From assembly GCA_910574715.1 (NCBI GenBank), contig CAJTCH010000002.1, positions 151,395-215,394 on the forward strand: a stretch of 64,000 nt of DNA. Reading direction: 5' to 3'. The notes beneath the pieces are model-generated. The model did no database searches, was not told the origin of the DNA, and saw only the letters and a list, made by a program, of their open reading frames with translations. Both the position numbers and the translations under genes were made by a program. Position 1 is the first letter of the stretch; each line of letters begins with the position of its first letter. Source of the stretch: Lachnospiraceae bacterium (lineage in GTDB: Bacteria > Bacillota > Clostridia > Lachnospirales > Lachnospiraceae). Below, piece by piece: positions 8,237 to 17,108 of this stretch.

Positions 8237-9733
8237 CTAATCCCTCCCAAACAAGTCTCGGGTGTAGACCTTCGCTTTTACGTCCTCTAACATATCTACA
8301 TCAAAACGATTAGCAATGATACATCCACACATATTCTTAAACTTCTTCAAATCATTGACCACAACAGATCCAAAGAATGTGGTTCCATCTTCCAGTGTCG
8401 GTTCATAGATCACTACAACCGCGCCCTTAGCCTTGATTCGCTTCATCACACCCTGGATAGAAGACTGACGAAAATTATCGCTGTTGCTCTTCATAGTTAA
8501 ACGATATACGCCAACTACAATATCCTTCTGCTGTCTTTCTTTTGTTGCTGAATACGACTCACTGTTGCAATAAATTCCTGCAATTTCCAGTACCCTATCT
8601 GCAATAAAATCTTTTCTGGTACGGTTAGATTCCACAATGGCCTCAATCAGATTCTCCGGCACATCCTGATAATTTGCAAGAAGTTGCTTCGTATCCTTGG
8701 GCAGACAATAACCACCATAACCAAAAGATGGATTGTTATAGTAATCACCCACACGGGGATCGAGACACACTCCTTTGATGATAGACGCCGTCTCCAACCC
8801 CTTCACTTCTGCATATGTATCTAGTTCATTAAAATAAGACACTCTAAGTGCAAGATACGTATTGACAAAAAGCTTTGTCGCTTCCGCTTCTGTAGTACCC
8901 ATGAAAAGCACAGGGATAGAACTCTTAACTGCACCTCGCAAAAGCAGTGCCGCAAAAATCCGGGCATATTCCCTGTTTTCCTCATCGGCTCCGACAATAA
9001 TACGGCTGGGATATAGATTATCATAGAGAGCTTTGGATTCTCGCAGAAATTCAGGACTGAATATGATATTATTCATCCCCGTCTTCTCGCGGATCTGTCT
9101 CGTATATCCTACGGGGATCGTAGACTTAATCACAACAGTTGGCTTATCCTCTCTGCCGGCAGCAGCCTCCTTAACGGCAATAAGTACATCCTCTACTGCA
9201 TTGCAATTAAAAAAGTTTGTCTTCGGATCATAATTCGTTGGAACAGCGACAATGATAAAATCCGCAGAACCATATGCCACCGTAGCATCCGTAGTCGCTC
9301 TAATACTCAATCCTAATTCCTCATGTTCCGCCATATATTTTTCGATATACTCATCCTGAATCGGACTTATAAAGTGGTTAATCTTATCTACCTTCTCCGG
9401 AACAATATCAACTGCTGTCACATCGTTGTACTGAGAAAGTAGCACTGCAAGAGAAAGCCCGACATAACCGGTACCGGCTACAGTAATCTTCTTCCGCCCA
9501 ACAAACGCCACCTCGATTTCATCATCCACAATGACATCAGATATATGAAAATCCAGAACAGCCGACAAGGAGAGCAATTCATCAACAGATGGGCTGTAAT
9601 CTCCAGCTTCGAGCTGGGATAAAATAAATTGGTTTATATTCGCCTTCTTTGACAAGGTCACCTGGGAAAGTCCCATCGCCTTCCTTCTGCAGGCCACCGT
9701 CTTGGCAAGTAATTCCACAGATAAATGATTCAT
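8237..9733 (-). CDS. XRE-type helix-turn-helix fused to UDP-glucose 6-dehydrogenase
   Basis: About 498 residues. Residues 1-70 form an XRE DNA-binding domain ([20 protein letters not shown], then [16 protein letters not shown]). From about residue 80 a full nucleotide-sugar dehydrogenase follows: NAD motif [39 protein letters not shown], and the catalytic-Cys segment [12 protein letters not shown]. The enzyme would oxidise UDP-glucose to UDP-glucuronate. The start is the ATG at 9733 with GGAGG 6 bases upstream; the frame could be read further up from a TTG with no such site. The junction shows no frameshift, so the fusion appears real. It may regulate its own operon; this is inference. Confidence 0.88.
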   Translation of the reverse strand: MNHLSVELLAKTVACRRKAMGLSQVTLSKKANINQFILSQLEAGDYSPSVDELLSLSAVLDFHISDVIVDDEIEVAFVGRKKITVAGTGYVGLSLAVLLSQYNDVTAVDIVPEKVDKINHFISPIQDEYIEKYMAEHEELGLSIRATTDATVAYGSADFIIVAVPTNYDPKTNFFNCNAVEDVLIAVKEAAAGREDKPTVVIKSTIPVGYTRQIREKTGMNNIIFSPEFLRESKALYDNLYPSRIIVGADEENREYARIFAALLLRGAVKSSIPVLFMGTTEAEATKLFVNTYLALRVSYFNELDTYAEVKGLETASIIKGVCLDPRVGDYYNNPSFGYGGYCLPKDTKQLLANYQDVPENLIEAIVESNRTRKDFIADRVLEIAGIYCNSESYSATKERQQKDIVVGVYRLTMKSNSDNFRQSSIQGVMKRIKAKGAVVVIYEPTLEDGTTFFGSVVVNDLKKFKNMCGCIIANRFDVDMLEDVKAKVYTRDLFGRD

Positions 9734-9909
9734 AGGATAACCTCCAGTATTTTTATTGCTATCAGTGTCAATATTCAACGAGATGTTGTTGTTATTTATA
9801 TCAAAATCCTGTGAACAAAAACACTTTTCCCGCTATATACGGGAATAAATGAAGCATATCTACCATGTGGAAGCGTAAGGCCAATTTTTTATTAGCGATA
9901 TTCCACTAA

Positions 9910-9960
9910 TAGCAACCATGAAAACATAACTAATTATTAGTTATGTTTTCATGGTTGCTA
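9910..9960. repeat. Perfect 51-base palindrome (25-bp arms, 1-base centre)
   Basis: Bases 9910-9934 and 9936-9960 are exact reverse complements around a single T. The element lies between the end of the neuB-like gene and the upstream region of the dehydrogenase gene. No T run follows on either strand, so it is not a standard terminator, though a stem this long may still stop transcription or protect a 3' end. Confidence 0.9.
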
Positions 9961-9980
9961 TACTTCTTCCAAACTATTTT

Positions 9981-11024
9981 TTACATCATATCCCATGTCA
10001 AAATAGTATCTTCTTCCAAATCACATAAAACCTTACGGCCCACTACAATATCTATGTAAACCGGTGAAATACCTGTTCCAGGACGCTTAGGCATTAAATC
10101 TTCTTTCTGAATGACTTCCCCTGCCTTCATATCCCTAGTCAATACTAAAGATCTTCTGGCCTCTCTCCTTGAAACTTTCTCGCATTCCAAGATAGTCTTT
10201 TCCGGATTTCCTAGTACAGTGTCAATCCATTGGAAATTACTAATTGCTTTAATAAAATCTTCCGGTTCGCCTGCATGATAATGGTCATTACCATGCAAAG
10301 TTTTATCGAGTGTGAAATGCTTCTCTATAATATCTGCCCCTAGCATATAAGCTACAGCCAGCGTCATCATCGTATCATCTGGAGCAACATGATCACTAAA
10401 TCCAACTTTCACATCCGGAAAATCCTTCTTCAACGTCTCGATGATTCGCAGATTAGCATTCTTGGGCTCCGTAGGATAAGACAGAACACAGTGGAGGAGT
10501 GCGATATCTGTACACCCAGACTCTCTAAGTGCCCGAACAGCCTCATCAACCTCTGACAAATAAGCTGCACCAACGGAAAGTACAACCGGCTTTCCTTTTG
10601 CACCGATATGACGAATAAATGGAAGATTGGAAAGATCCGATGAACTAATCTTGTAAAAATCCACCATATCTTCCAGATAGTCAGCAGAGGCATAATCAAA
10701 CGGCGTGGATGTGAAATCTATACCTTTAGAATGTGTATACTCACACAGTTCTCTATACTCTGCCTCACCAAAGCTGTCATGTTTCAGAAACAACTCATAT
10801 TGCGTCTTTGTAGGTTCCTTCGTAGTATCCCAGTATGCCGGAGAATTCCTGGAAACAATAGTCCCTGCCTTATAAGATTGAAACTTTGCACAGTCAATTC
10901 CTGTCTCCGCTACCTTATCGATATAAAGCTTAGCTGCTTCAAGCGGATCGATCCCCAGAACGCGGGCTGTATCATAGAAATTGACACCAATCTCTGCAAC
11001 CAGATACGGTCTTGTATTTCTCAT
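9981..11024 (-). CDS. neuB: NeuB-family nonulosonic acid synthase
   Basis: 347 residues, the normal length. The N-terminal TIM barrel has the family marks VAEIGVNF, AKFQSYKAG, DFTSTPFD, KISSSDLSN and VGFSDH, and the metal/substrate motif EKHFTLDK. The C-terminal SAF (antifreeze-like) domain begins near residue 285 (ARRSLVLTRDMKAGEVI). The enzyme condenses phosphoenolpyruvate with a six-carbon amino sugar to form a sialic-acid-type nine-carbon sugar. It is the last gene of the polysaccharide block, 4 bases after the acetyltransferase gene. Whether the product is neuraminic, legionaminic or another acid cannot be read from this gene. Confidence 0.9.
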   Translation of the reverse strand: MRNTRPYLVAEIGVNFYDTARVLGIDPLEAAKLYIDKVAETGIDCAKFQSYKAGTIVSRNSPAYWDTTKEPTKTQYELFLKHDSFGEAEYRELCEYTHSKGIDFTSTPFDYASADYLEDMVDFYKISSSDLSNLPFIRHIGAKGKPVVLSVGAAYLSEVDEAVRALRESGCTDIALLHCVLSYPTEPKNANLRIIETLKKDFPDVKVGFSDHVAPDDTMMTLAVAYMLGADIIEKHFTLDKTLHGNDHYHAGEPEDFIKAISNFQWIDTVLGNPEKTILECEKVSRREARRSLVLTRDMKAGEVIQKEDLMPKRPGTGISPVYIDIVVGRKVLCDLEEDTILTWDMM

Positions 11025-11028
11025 TATA

Positions 11029-11457
11029 TTATCCTTCTTTCACTATTTTTGCAGGCACCCCAACCACCGTAGCTCCTGCCTTAATATCATTTAACACTAC
11101 GGCTCCTGCTCCTATCCTTGCGCCTTTTCCGATAATGATATCACCAAGAATCGTTGCTTTCGCACCGATAAAAACATCATCTTCAATTGTCGGAGCATCT
11201 TTTTCATTTTTCAGGGTACCAAGAGTCACACCATGTTGTATTGTGACATTGTCTCCAATAGACGAATACTTATTTATAACTATGCCTAATCCTTTATGCA
11301 TGAAATATACTTTGCCAATATTTGCCTGAGGCGGAATATCACATGAAAAAATGACTCGATTCTTTTTATAAATTATCGACGCAAAAAAAATATATACCCC
11401 CCCCCCTATTTTATAGTACTTTATCATCTTTTGTATCGATTGATTAAATTTATTCAT
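11029..11457 (-). CDS. Hexapeptide-repeat O-acetyltransferase (serine acetyltransferase-like), phase-variable, ON
   Basis: 142 residues of left-handed beta-helix acetyltransferase: VYFMHKGLGIVINKYSSIGDNVTIQHGVTLG, with later hexapeptides (VFIGAKATILGDIIIGKGARIGAGAVVLNDI). The active-site His is in IQHGVTLG. Its place between the NeuA-type and NeuB-type genes suggests O- or N-acetylation of the nonulosonic acid, but substrate is inferred. A G10 tract at codons about 18-20, followed by TATATA and T8, encodes Gly-Gly-Gly in the present frame; a one-base change would truncate the protein after a few codons. The gene is readable in this isolate. Confidence 0.8.
   Translation of the reverse strand: MNKFNQSIQKMIKYYKIGGGVYIFFASIIYKKNRVIFSCDIPPQANIGKVYFMHKGLGIVINKYSSIGDNVTIQHGVTLGTLKNEKDAPTIEDDVFIGAKATILGDIIIGKGARIGAGAVVLNDIKAGATVVGVPAKIVKEG
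11397..11406 (-). repeat. Mononucleotide tract G10 (coding strand) in the acetyltransferase gene
   Basis: Ten C on the plus strand, which is ten G in the gene. Next to it lie TATATA and a run of eight T (coding strand), so three slippery tracts are joined within 25 bases near the start of the gene. Confidence 0.95.
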
Positions 11458-11464
11458 ACATCCC

Positions 11465-13066
11465 TCACAATGAATTAATCAGACTCATTACACGTTTTCT
11501 CCCGCCGCGCAAGTCATGACTGAGAAGCATATCCTGGAAATGTTGTCTGCTTTCCTTGCTCATCCGTAAATACATCTGAAGATTAGATTCTATAATTTCA
11601 TCCGCCGGGTTCAATCCAATGTAAGAAAACCCATTCTCGTTACATACAAATCCATGTTTCTCTTCACGCTTATTCTGCGCCATCGCTATAGCCGGTATAC
11701 CAAGAATCGCCAGCTCATATCCCGTTCTTCCGCGGGACGTAATTCCAATATCACAGCTTGTCATCAATTCCGGCATATTAGCAACATCATAGAGAACTTT
11801 TATATTGTCATATTTATTAAATTCCATCAAAGTATCCACATTATACTTAGCTCTGCCTAAGACAATAATAAACTCGTATTCCTTATATTCTGGTTTATTA
11901 ATTATATTCAATAATCTATCAGAATAATTTTGCGGATCAGCACCGCCAAAAGAGATAAACACTCGATTTACCATCTCCTTAATCTGGATTGGTTCATAAA
12001 ACATGAACGTTTTTCCGCTAATGTAATATCTCTCACCCGCTTTGATCTGTGGAAAATCTTCGTCACGAAACAATGCATTAAAAACAAGATCTGCTTTAAT
12101 CGTTCCCTCACCATCATCCTCAAAATTTACAATCTTTGCATTTGGCATTACGGATTTAAGCCCAATCATATAGTCAATAGAAGTCGTAAGAATATCATTT
12201 ATAAATATTGTATAGTTCTGTTCTTTACAAAATTGATATAGTTCCGCAATACCATCAACTGGAATCAGGTTATGCTTTGTATTTCCAAATACCTTAGGAT
12301 CAGTTTGGTTGATATCATAATAAATATCTGGCTTAACATAAAATTCGTCAGCAATCTCTAACACACGGTATATATGTCCTATCCCCCGCTTATTGTTTCC
12401 ATTAACGTATATCCCTACCTTCTGACGAGATAAAATTGCAGCAACACTGCATAAATCGTCAAACGTATCAACATCTTGGGATTCATCTTCCGGGACTTCG
12501 AAAATATCTACCTTCGTACCAATTCTTGTCTTTGGTGTAACAACAGAAGCTTTTGAGATTATAAAAGCTCCCGTTTCCATATAACATGGTGGTAAATACT
12601 GACGGTTAAGTCTTTCGATATAATTAGGTACCTTTTTGCCATTCTTCACCCCCCAGGAAAGATGAGGCGCATTAATTGCAGAAATAACAGTATCAAGGTT
12701 ATTATCTATCGTATACTTTATTGCTGCATCCAACGTCTGCACACGCAAAGTTGGCGATGTCGGCTGCATAGTAACGATATAATCCCATTCTCGATTCTTT
12801 GGGACTGCATCTGCGATAACTGCATCAAGCGTGACCGCATCACCACATAAGGATTCATCACGCCAGTGGATCTTAACCCCCATTTGTTGAGCAATAATTT
12901 TAACTTCTGGTGAGTCTGTTGAAACCACAACTTCCGTAATTAGTTCAGAATTAACTGCATTAAATAATGAATAGTAAATTAATGGTCGCTCACCTATAAT
13001 TCTGATATTCTTGTTCGGAATTCCACGTGAACCTGCGCGCGCAGGAATAATAGCCGCAATTTTCAC
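11465..13066 (-). CDS. Fused CMP-nonulosonate cytidylyltransferase and PseG/SpsG-like glycosyltransferase-fold domain
   Basis: 533 residues in two domains. Residues 1 to about 225 are a NeuA-type CMP-sugar synthetase: IPARAGSRGIPNKNI, VSTDSP, TMQPTSPTLR and DVDTFDDL. Residues about 230-533 are PseG/SpsG-like: NGNNKRGIGHIYRVLEIA, then FISFGGADPQNY and SRGRTGYELAILGIPAIAM. PseG relatives are UDP-sugar hydrolases in pseudaminic and legionaminic acid synthesis, so one polypeptide may both release the precursor sugar and activate the product. The GTG start at 13066 follows AGAGGTG. It sits between the sialidase-like and acetyltransferase genes. Confidence 0.87.
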   Translation of the reverse strand: MKIAAIIPARAGSRGIPNKNIRIIGERPLIYYSLFNAVNSELITEVVVSTDSPEVKIIAQQMGVKIHWRDESLCGDAVTLDAVIADAVPKNREWDYIVTMQPTSPTLRVQTLDAAIKYTIDNNLDTVISAINAPHLSWGVKNGKKVPNYIERLNRQYLPPCYMETGAFIISKASVVTPKTRIGTKVDIFEVPEDESQDVDTFDDLCSVAAILSRQKVGIYVNGNNKRGIGHIYRVLEIADEFYVKPDIYYDINQTDPKVFGNTKHNLIPVDGIAELYQFCKEQNYTIFINDILTTSIDYMIGLKSVMPNAKIVNFEDDGEGTIKADLVFNALFRDEDFPQIKAGERYYISGKTFMFYEPIQIKEMVNRVFISFGGADPQNYSDRLLNIINKPEYKEYEFIIVLGRAKYNVDTLMEFNKYDNIKVLYDVANMPELMTSCDIGITSRGRTGYELAILGIPAIAMAQNKREEKHGFVCNENGFSYIGLNPADEIIESNLQMYLRMSKESRQHFQDMLLSHDLRGGRKRVMSLINSL

Positions 13067-13086
13067 ACTTACACCTCTCTTCTTTG

Positions 13087-13650
13087 TTATTTTACTCGGA
13101 ACTTCCTACATAAAACTGCTTTAACTTCTTTTCCGTCGACCTCGTATTTGAAGTCACAATAAAAAATCAAGAGTTCATTTTCGGAAATTGGAACCATTGA
13201 TGTATAACAGCATGAATAATTCCATGAGTCATCTGCACTTTTTGGCCGATTATCAAGAATATAAGGATCACACCACTCAGCTCTAGACTTATCTCTTGAT
13301 GCAATTACTTCGATTCCTGGACGTCCATATGATGCAACAAGAATCCCATTCTCCAATAAGCACATCTGTGGCCTCACACCAAAATCCTGAAACTCAACTG
13401 GTTTTGGCCACATTGAGGGATCCTTCGTACTTGCCATATACATAGGTGTACCAGACCCTGTCCTTAAAAGAATCCGAAACTTCTGTCCATCAAATAACAT
13501 AAATGGCTCCTGCCAGCCTATAAAGTCTTTAATTCCTGGTATATCAGCCGATATTAACTGCCCTGTATAACTCCATGACCTTGCACTATCAGTAGATTGA
13601 AAAATATAAATATTATATTGATTATCTCCCCCCCCCTCCTTCGTTATCAA
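13087..13650 (-). pseudogene. Sialidase-like lipoprotein, C-terminal part (out of frame with its N-terminal part)
   Basis: This frame continues the protein begun at 14344 but is shifted by one base at the G9 tract. It carries the second Asp-box (STDSARSWSY) and further beta-propeller blades (IGWQEPFMLFDGQKFRILLRTGSG, then RPQMCLLENGILVASYGRPGIEV). It has no ribosome site of its own near the tract, so I read it as the distal half of a single gene of about 419 codons that is OFF in this isolate. With eight or eleven G the halves would join. Confidence 0.8.
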
Positions 13651-14344
13651 ATCCCTTACAATACATCACCATATAGAGTGTATCTTCATATTGATAAAAC
13701 TGCGAAAGGTATGCAATGGCATTCAACGGCATCACCTGTTCATTGTTTACGACGACAGGCATGTATTTCCAATCAATTGTGCTCTCAAACTCCGATATTG
13801 TTTTAGAAGAGGGATTATATTCCTGAAATGTTATTGTTTTTTTGAATTCAGAGATATCACTTGCATAATAGATAGACAAGCCATCCTCGATATATAAAGG
13901 AGTGAATGCTGACAAATCAGCTTCATAAGAATTTTGTGGCTTGGCTCCCTGAAAATACGCCCCATTAGGAAGCCGAATATCTGCCTTTACAAGACTTGTT
14001 ATAGGAATCTCATTCCATGTTTCCCCTTGATCTTCAGATACGAAGCACAATCCTCCTCTTTCATATCCTTGTGTCGTATCTTGATGTCCAATACCAGAAC
14101 AAGTAACATAAATATCTCCGTCTATAGTTCGGCCAGCGCTGGGGAATTGATATGGTTCACCCGAGTCCTCACCCAATGGCCTACCCGTAACAATACAAAC
14201 AGTTTTCTCAGAAGATATATCGACTTCTCTTTGTTCACATATATTTTGGCATCCAGAAACTATCATAATAAAAAAATATATAATTGATAAAAAGACTGGT
14301 ATTCTTTTTTTGGATGTTTTTTTATGTATTCTCTTATTTTTCAA
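13622..14344 (-). CDS. Sialidase-like (BNR/Asp-box) lipoprotein, N-terminal part, phase-variable, OFF
   Basis: 240 residues as it stands. The TTG start at 14344 follows GGGGAG. A basic N-terminus and a hydrophobic segment end at a lipobox-like VSGC near residue 32, so the protein should be anchored on the outer face of the membrane. It has an Asp-box (SEDQGETWNE) and FRIP-like N-terminal sialidase features are not clear. The frame ends just after the G9 tract with NEGGGGR and a stop. Full length would be a six-blade propeller that trims or binds sialic-acid-like sugars, possibly those made by the same locus. Enzyme activity is unproven. Confidence 0.8.
   Translation of the reverse strand: MKNKRIHKKTSKKRIPVFLSIIYFFIMIVSGCQNICEQREVDISSEKTVCIVTGRPLGEDSGEPYQFPSAGRTIDGDIYVTCSGIGHQDTTQGYERGGLCFVSEDQGETWNEIPITSLVKADIRLPNGAYFQGAKPQNSYEADLSAFTPLYIEDGLSIYYASDISEFKKTITFQEYNPSSKTISEFESTIDWKYMPVVVNNEQVMPLNAIAYLSQFYQYEDTLYMVMYCKGFDNEGGGGR
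13628..13636 (-). repeat. Mononucleotide tract G9 (coding strand) at the frameshift of the sialidase-like gene
   Basis: Nine C on the plus strand. The upstream frame reads NEGGGG then R and stop; the downstream frame reads EGGGDNQY and goes on for about 180 codons. The tract is exactly at the overlap of the two frames. Confidence 0.95.
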
Positions 14345-14447
14345 TGGAACTCCCCGCTAATATACATTGATAACGCTTTGTTAATCTTCAATGTAATAAA
14401 ATTCTGTCATTAAAGATGAATATTTTTTTATCTATTATAATTTTAAT

Positions 14448-15023
14448 CTAGTTATTATACACAAATCTCCTATAGTCTTTTAAACTCATCAATTTCAAAT
14501 CTTTTTCGCTAATTATCAAATTCTCTTTTCCTCCAATTAATTCAAACGGCCATTTAATTTTGATGTCTGGATCATCATACATAATTCCGGAATCACCTTC
14601 CCCATAAAATACTTCCGCACACTTATAACTTACAACAGAATCCTCAATCACAAGATAACCATGACTAAAATAAGCTGGAATCAACAAACTATAGGTATTC
14701 TCAGCAGTTAAATGAAACCCTCTCCATTGACCAAATGTTGGAGAATCCAGACGCAAATCAACAATAACATCATAAACATGACCACTTACACATCGTACTA
14801 ATTTCGGTTGCTGCTTTCCCAGTTGAAAATGCGATGCTCTAATAACGCCTCGCTTTGAAATAGTATAAAAAACTTCTTTTAAATTATATTCTATCCCTCG
14901 ATCTCTAAAAGTATCAATATTATAATCTTTAATCAAACCGCCACGCATATCTGTTGCATAAAAGGGTTTGATGAGATATGCACCCTTAAGATCAAGTTCC
15001 TGAAAGCAAAATTCTTGTACCAC
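14448..15023 (-). CDS. RmlC-like sugar-nucleotide 3,5-epimerase
   Basis: 191 residues with the cupin fold of dTDP-4-keto-6-deoxyglucose 3,5-epimerases. Family marks are DMRGGLIKDY, the catalytic His region VIRASHFQLGKQQPKLVRCVSG, DVIVDLRLDSPTFGQW, and IPAYFSHGYLVIED. Its neighbours make CDP-4-keto-6-deoxyglucose, so its likely substrate is the CDP-linked 4-keto sugar and not the dTDP form. The first codon overlaps the last base of the UDP-galactopyranose mutase gene, so the two are coupled. Whether it changes C3 only or both C3 and C5 cannot be told. Confidence 0.82.
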   Translation of the reverse strand: MVQEFCFQELDLKGAYLIKPFYATDMRGGLIKDYNIDTFRDRGIEYNLKEVFYTISKRGVIRASHFQLGKQQPKLVRCVSGHVYDVIVDLRLDSPTFGQWRGFHLTAENTYSLLIPAYFSHGYLVIEDSVVSYKCAEVFYGEGDSGIMYDDPDIKIKWPFELIGGKENLIISEKDLKLMSLKDYRRFVYNN

Positions 15024-16183
15024 TACTGCACCTCCATATTTTTAAATATTTCTAATGCCCTCAAAACACATTGATCCATATTGTAATATTTAAATTCAGC
15101 TAACCTACCACACAAAGTCAAATTTTTAAAATCAGCAGCAAAATTGCTATATTCTTTGTACATTGCTCTACTACTGTCAGTTAACACAGGATAGTATGGA
15201 TCTTTACCGATTTCTTTGTTTTTGTCATAAGCCACCGGATACTCATATACCACTGAAGTCCATCCATTTCCTTCCTGTACCGGCATCTTAGTATACTCTG
15301 TAATCCTGGTAAACTCTTTTGCCTGAGGATAGGCTACAATTGCTGCATCCTGAAAGCTTGTTTTTTCATACGATTTATATTCAAAATAAAGTGAACGGTA
15401 TGGTAATACTCCAAATTTATAATTAAATAGTTCATCAATTGCACCCGTGTAAATTATATTGACTTTCTTATTTTCGTAAAGGATATCTCTGTTATTTTCA
15501 TCAACATTTAGGTATGTTAATGCATCAACCCCTAACTTCAACGTGATATTAAAATGATCAATTAAATTTTCATAAAATTCAGTAAATCCATCTCCAGGCA
15601 TAAATTCATACTTATCTCCAAAATAAGTATCTCTATATGAAAGAATTATAGGCACCCTTTTTAAAACCATTGGATCAATTTCAGAAGGCCTTAAATTCCA
15701 CTGTTTTGCCGTATATAGTTTATAATCTTTATCAAACAAAAACTGTGCAAAAAATTTAATGGATGATTCTTCACACTCCAACATTTCTAAAATTGTTACC
15801 GCTTCACGATTATCATAATAATCTAATAACAATTGTTTTAATTTTTGGGCTTCATCTTTGTTGTAAAACTGATCAATTGTTCTGAAATTAAAAGGCGATG
15901 GAGTACTTATATTATCAATGACAGCTCTGCAACGAGTTCGATAAGAAAGTGGCTCACAATATTTTATGATAAAATCATAGACATCCTTGAAGTTCGTATG
16001 AAACACATGCGGTCCATATTTCTGTACTTTAATATTATGGTCGTCATTATAATCATACATATTTCCCGCTATATGGTTACGTCTTTCAACAATTAATATT
16101 TTCTTATTATATTCTTCCGCCAGTTTTCTAGCTAAAACACCGCCTGAAAGACCTGCGCCTACAATAATATAATCATATTCCAT
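15023..16183 (-). CDS. glf: UDP-galactopyranose mutase
   Basis: 386 residues. The FAD-binding start DYIIVGAGLSGGVLARKLAEE is followed by VERRNHIAGNMYDY and the flavin/substrate segments QKYGPHVFHT, YTGAIDELF and PYRSLYFEY. The C-terminal GRLAEFKYYNMDQC is the usual end motif. It converts UDP-galactopyranose to UDP-galactofuranose, so the polysaccharide probably contains galactofuranose. The reading frame is complete. The gene is low in GC compared with the flanking chromosome, like its neighbours. Confidence 0.93.
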   Translation of the reverse strand: MEYDYIIVGAGLSGGVLARKLAEEYNKKILIVERRNHIAGNMYDYNDDHNIKVQKYGPHVFHTNFKDVYDFIIKYCEPLSYRTRCRAVIDNISTPSPFNFRTIDQFYNKDEAQKLKQLLLDYYDNREAVTILEMLECEESSIKFFAQFLFDKDYKLYTAKQWNLRPSEIDPMVLKRVPIILSYRDTYFGDKYEFMPGDGFTEFYENLIDHFNITLKLGVDALTYLNVDENNRDILYENKKVNIIYTGAIDELFNYKFGVLPYRSLYFEYKSYEKTSFQDAAIVAYPQAKEFTRITEYTKMPVQEGNGWTSVVYEYPVAYDKNKEIGKDPYYPVLTDSSRAMYKEYSNFAADFKNLTLCGRLAEFKYYNMDQCVLRALEIFKNMEVQ

Positions 16184-16202
16184 TACTATTTATTCCCTTT
16201 AC

Positions 16203-17108
16203 TCAATAATTTTCTATAGTGTACTTAATTCCTTCTGAAAATGTCGTAGAAATGTAATCCCCAATTGTATCTTTTAATACAGTATTATCAAACATATCCA
16301 TAGTATAAATAATACCATCATCTGGTCTTTTCCCTATCCTGATGAGCTCCTGTGCCCCACATTTTTCACCAATTTCAATAAGATATTCTTTTAATATTCT
16401 AGGTTCTCCAGAACCAATAAAATAGACATTCTGTTCTGTCTTATATTCTCCAAGACGTACAATAGCTTCAATCAAATCATCAATATAAATAAAATCATAT
16501 GATTGAAGAGACGGACCAAACGCTGCTTCTTGATTATTTTTAAGTTGACTAATTGTATAACTTATCAAATTTCCAGTCTTATTCTTCGGTCCATAAATAT
16601 TAGAAAACTGCATCCATACAAATTCTTGACCAATATGTTTACAATATGTCTCTAAAATCAGATGTGTACAATGCTTTGCCACCCCATATATCATTCCGCC
16701 ATTAACAATATCCAGATGCGTAAGGCTATTGACTGATTGCTCCGCTACAGTACCTGCACAAAGCAATTTTTTACAACCAATTTTTTTAGCAACTACTGCA
16801 CAATTAATAGACATCTGAATATTTTTAAGTTGTACATCAGGATCTGCTTTGTCTGAACCATTAATTCCCTGCCAGGCAAAATGATAAAAAGCATCATATT
16901 CTCCTACTGGAATGATGCCAAGCAGTGACCCTATATTATCCAACCCTATCTCTATCTTTTTTATTTGCGATTTCTCCGGAAGATGACAATTTTTAAAATT
17001 AATATCAATTGCAACTATGAACACATTTTTCATAAGTAATCTGTTTATCAACGTACTGCCTATAAAACCATTCGCCCCAGTTACAATAACCATTTTCATA
17101 TCACTCAT
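16203..17108 (-). CDS. NAD-dependent epimerase/reductase (SDR) of the CDP-sugar set
   Basis: 301 residues of extended SDR: VTGANGFIGSTLINRLL at the N-terminus, the active-site Tyr and Lys in MIYGVAKHCTHL, and FSNIYGPKNKTGNLI. It overlaps the end of the CDP-glucose dehydratase gene by 4 bases, so it is coupled with it. The likely role is reduction of the 4-keto group after the RmlC-like epimerase, giving a CDP-6-deoxyhexose. The product cannot be named. A UDP-sugar epimerase role is the alternative. Confidence 0.75.
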   Translation of the reverse strand: MSDMKMVIVTGANGFIGSTLINRLLMKNVFIVAIDINFKNCHLPEKSQIKKIEIGLDNIGSLLGIIPVGEYDAFYHFAWQGINGSDKADPDVQLKNIQMSINCAVVAKKIGCKKLLCAGTVAEQSVNSLTHLDIVNGGMIYGVAKHCTHLILETYCKHIGQEFVWMQFSNIYGPKNKTGNLISYTISQLKNNQEAAFGPSLQSYDFIYIDDLIEAIVRLGEYKTEQNVYFIGSGEPRILKEYLIEIGEKCGAQELIRIGKRPDDGIIYTMDMFDNTVLKDTIGDYISTTFSEGIKYTIENY

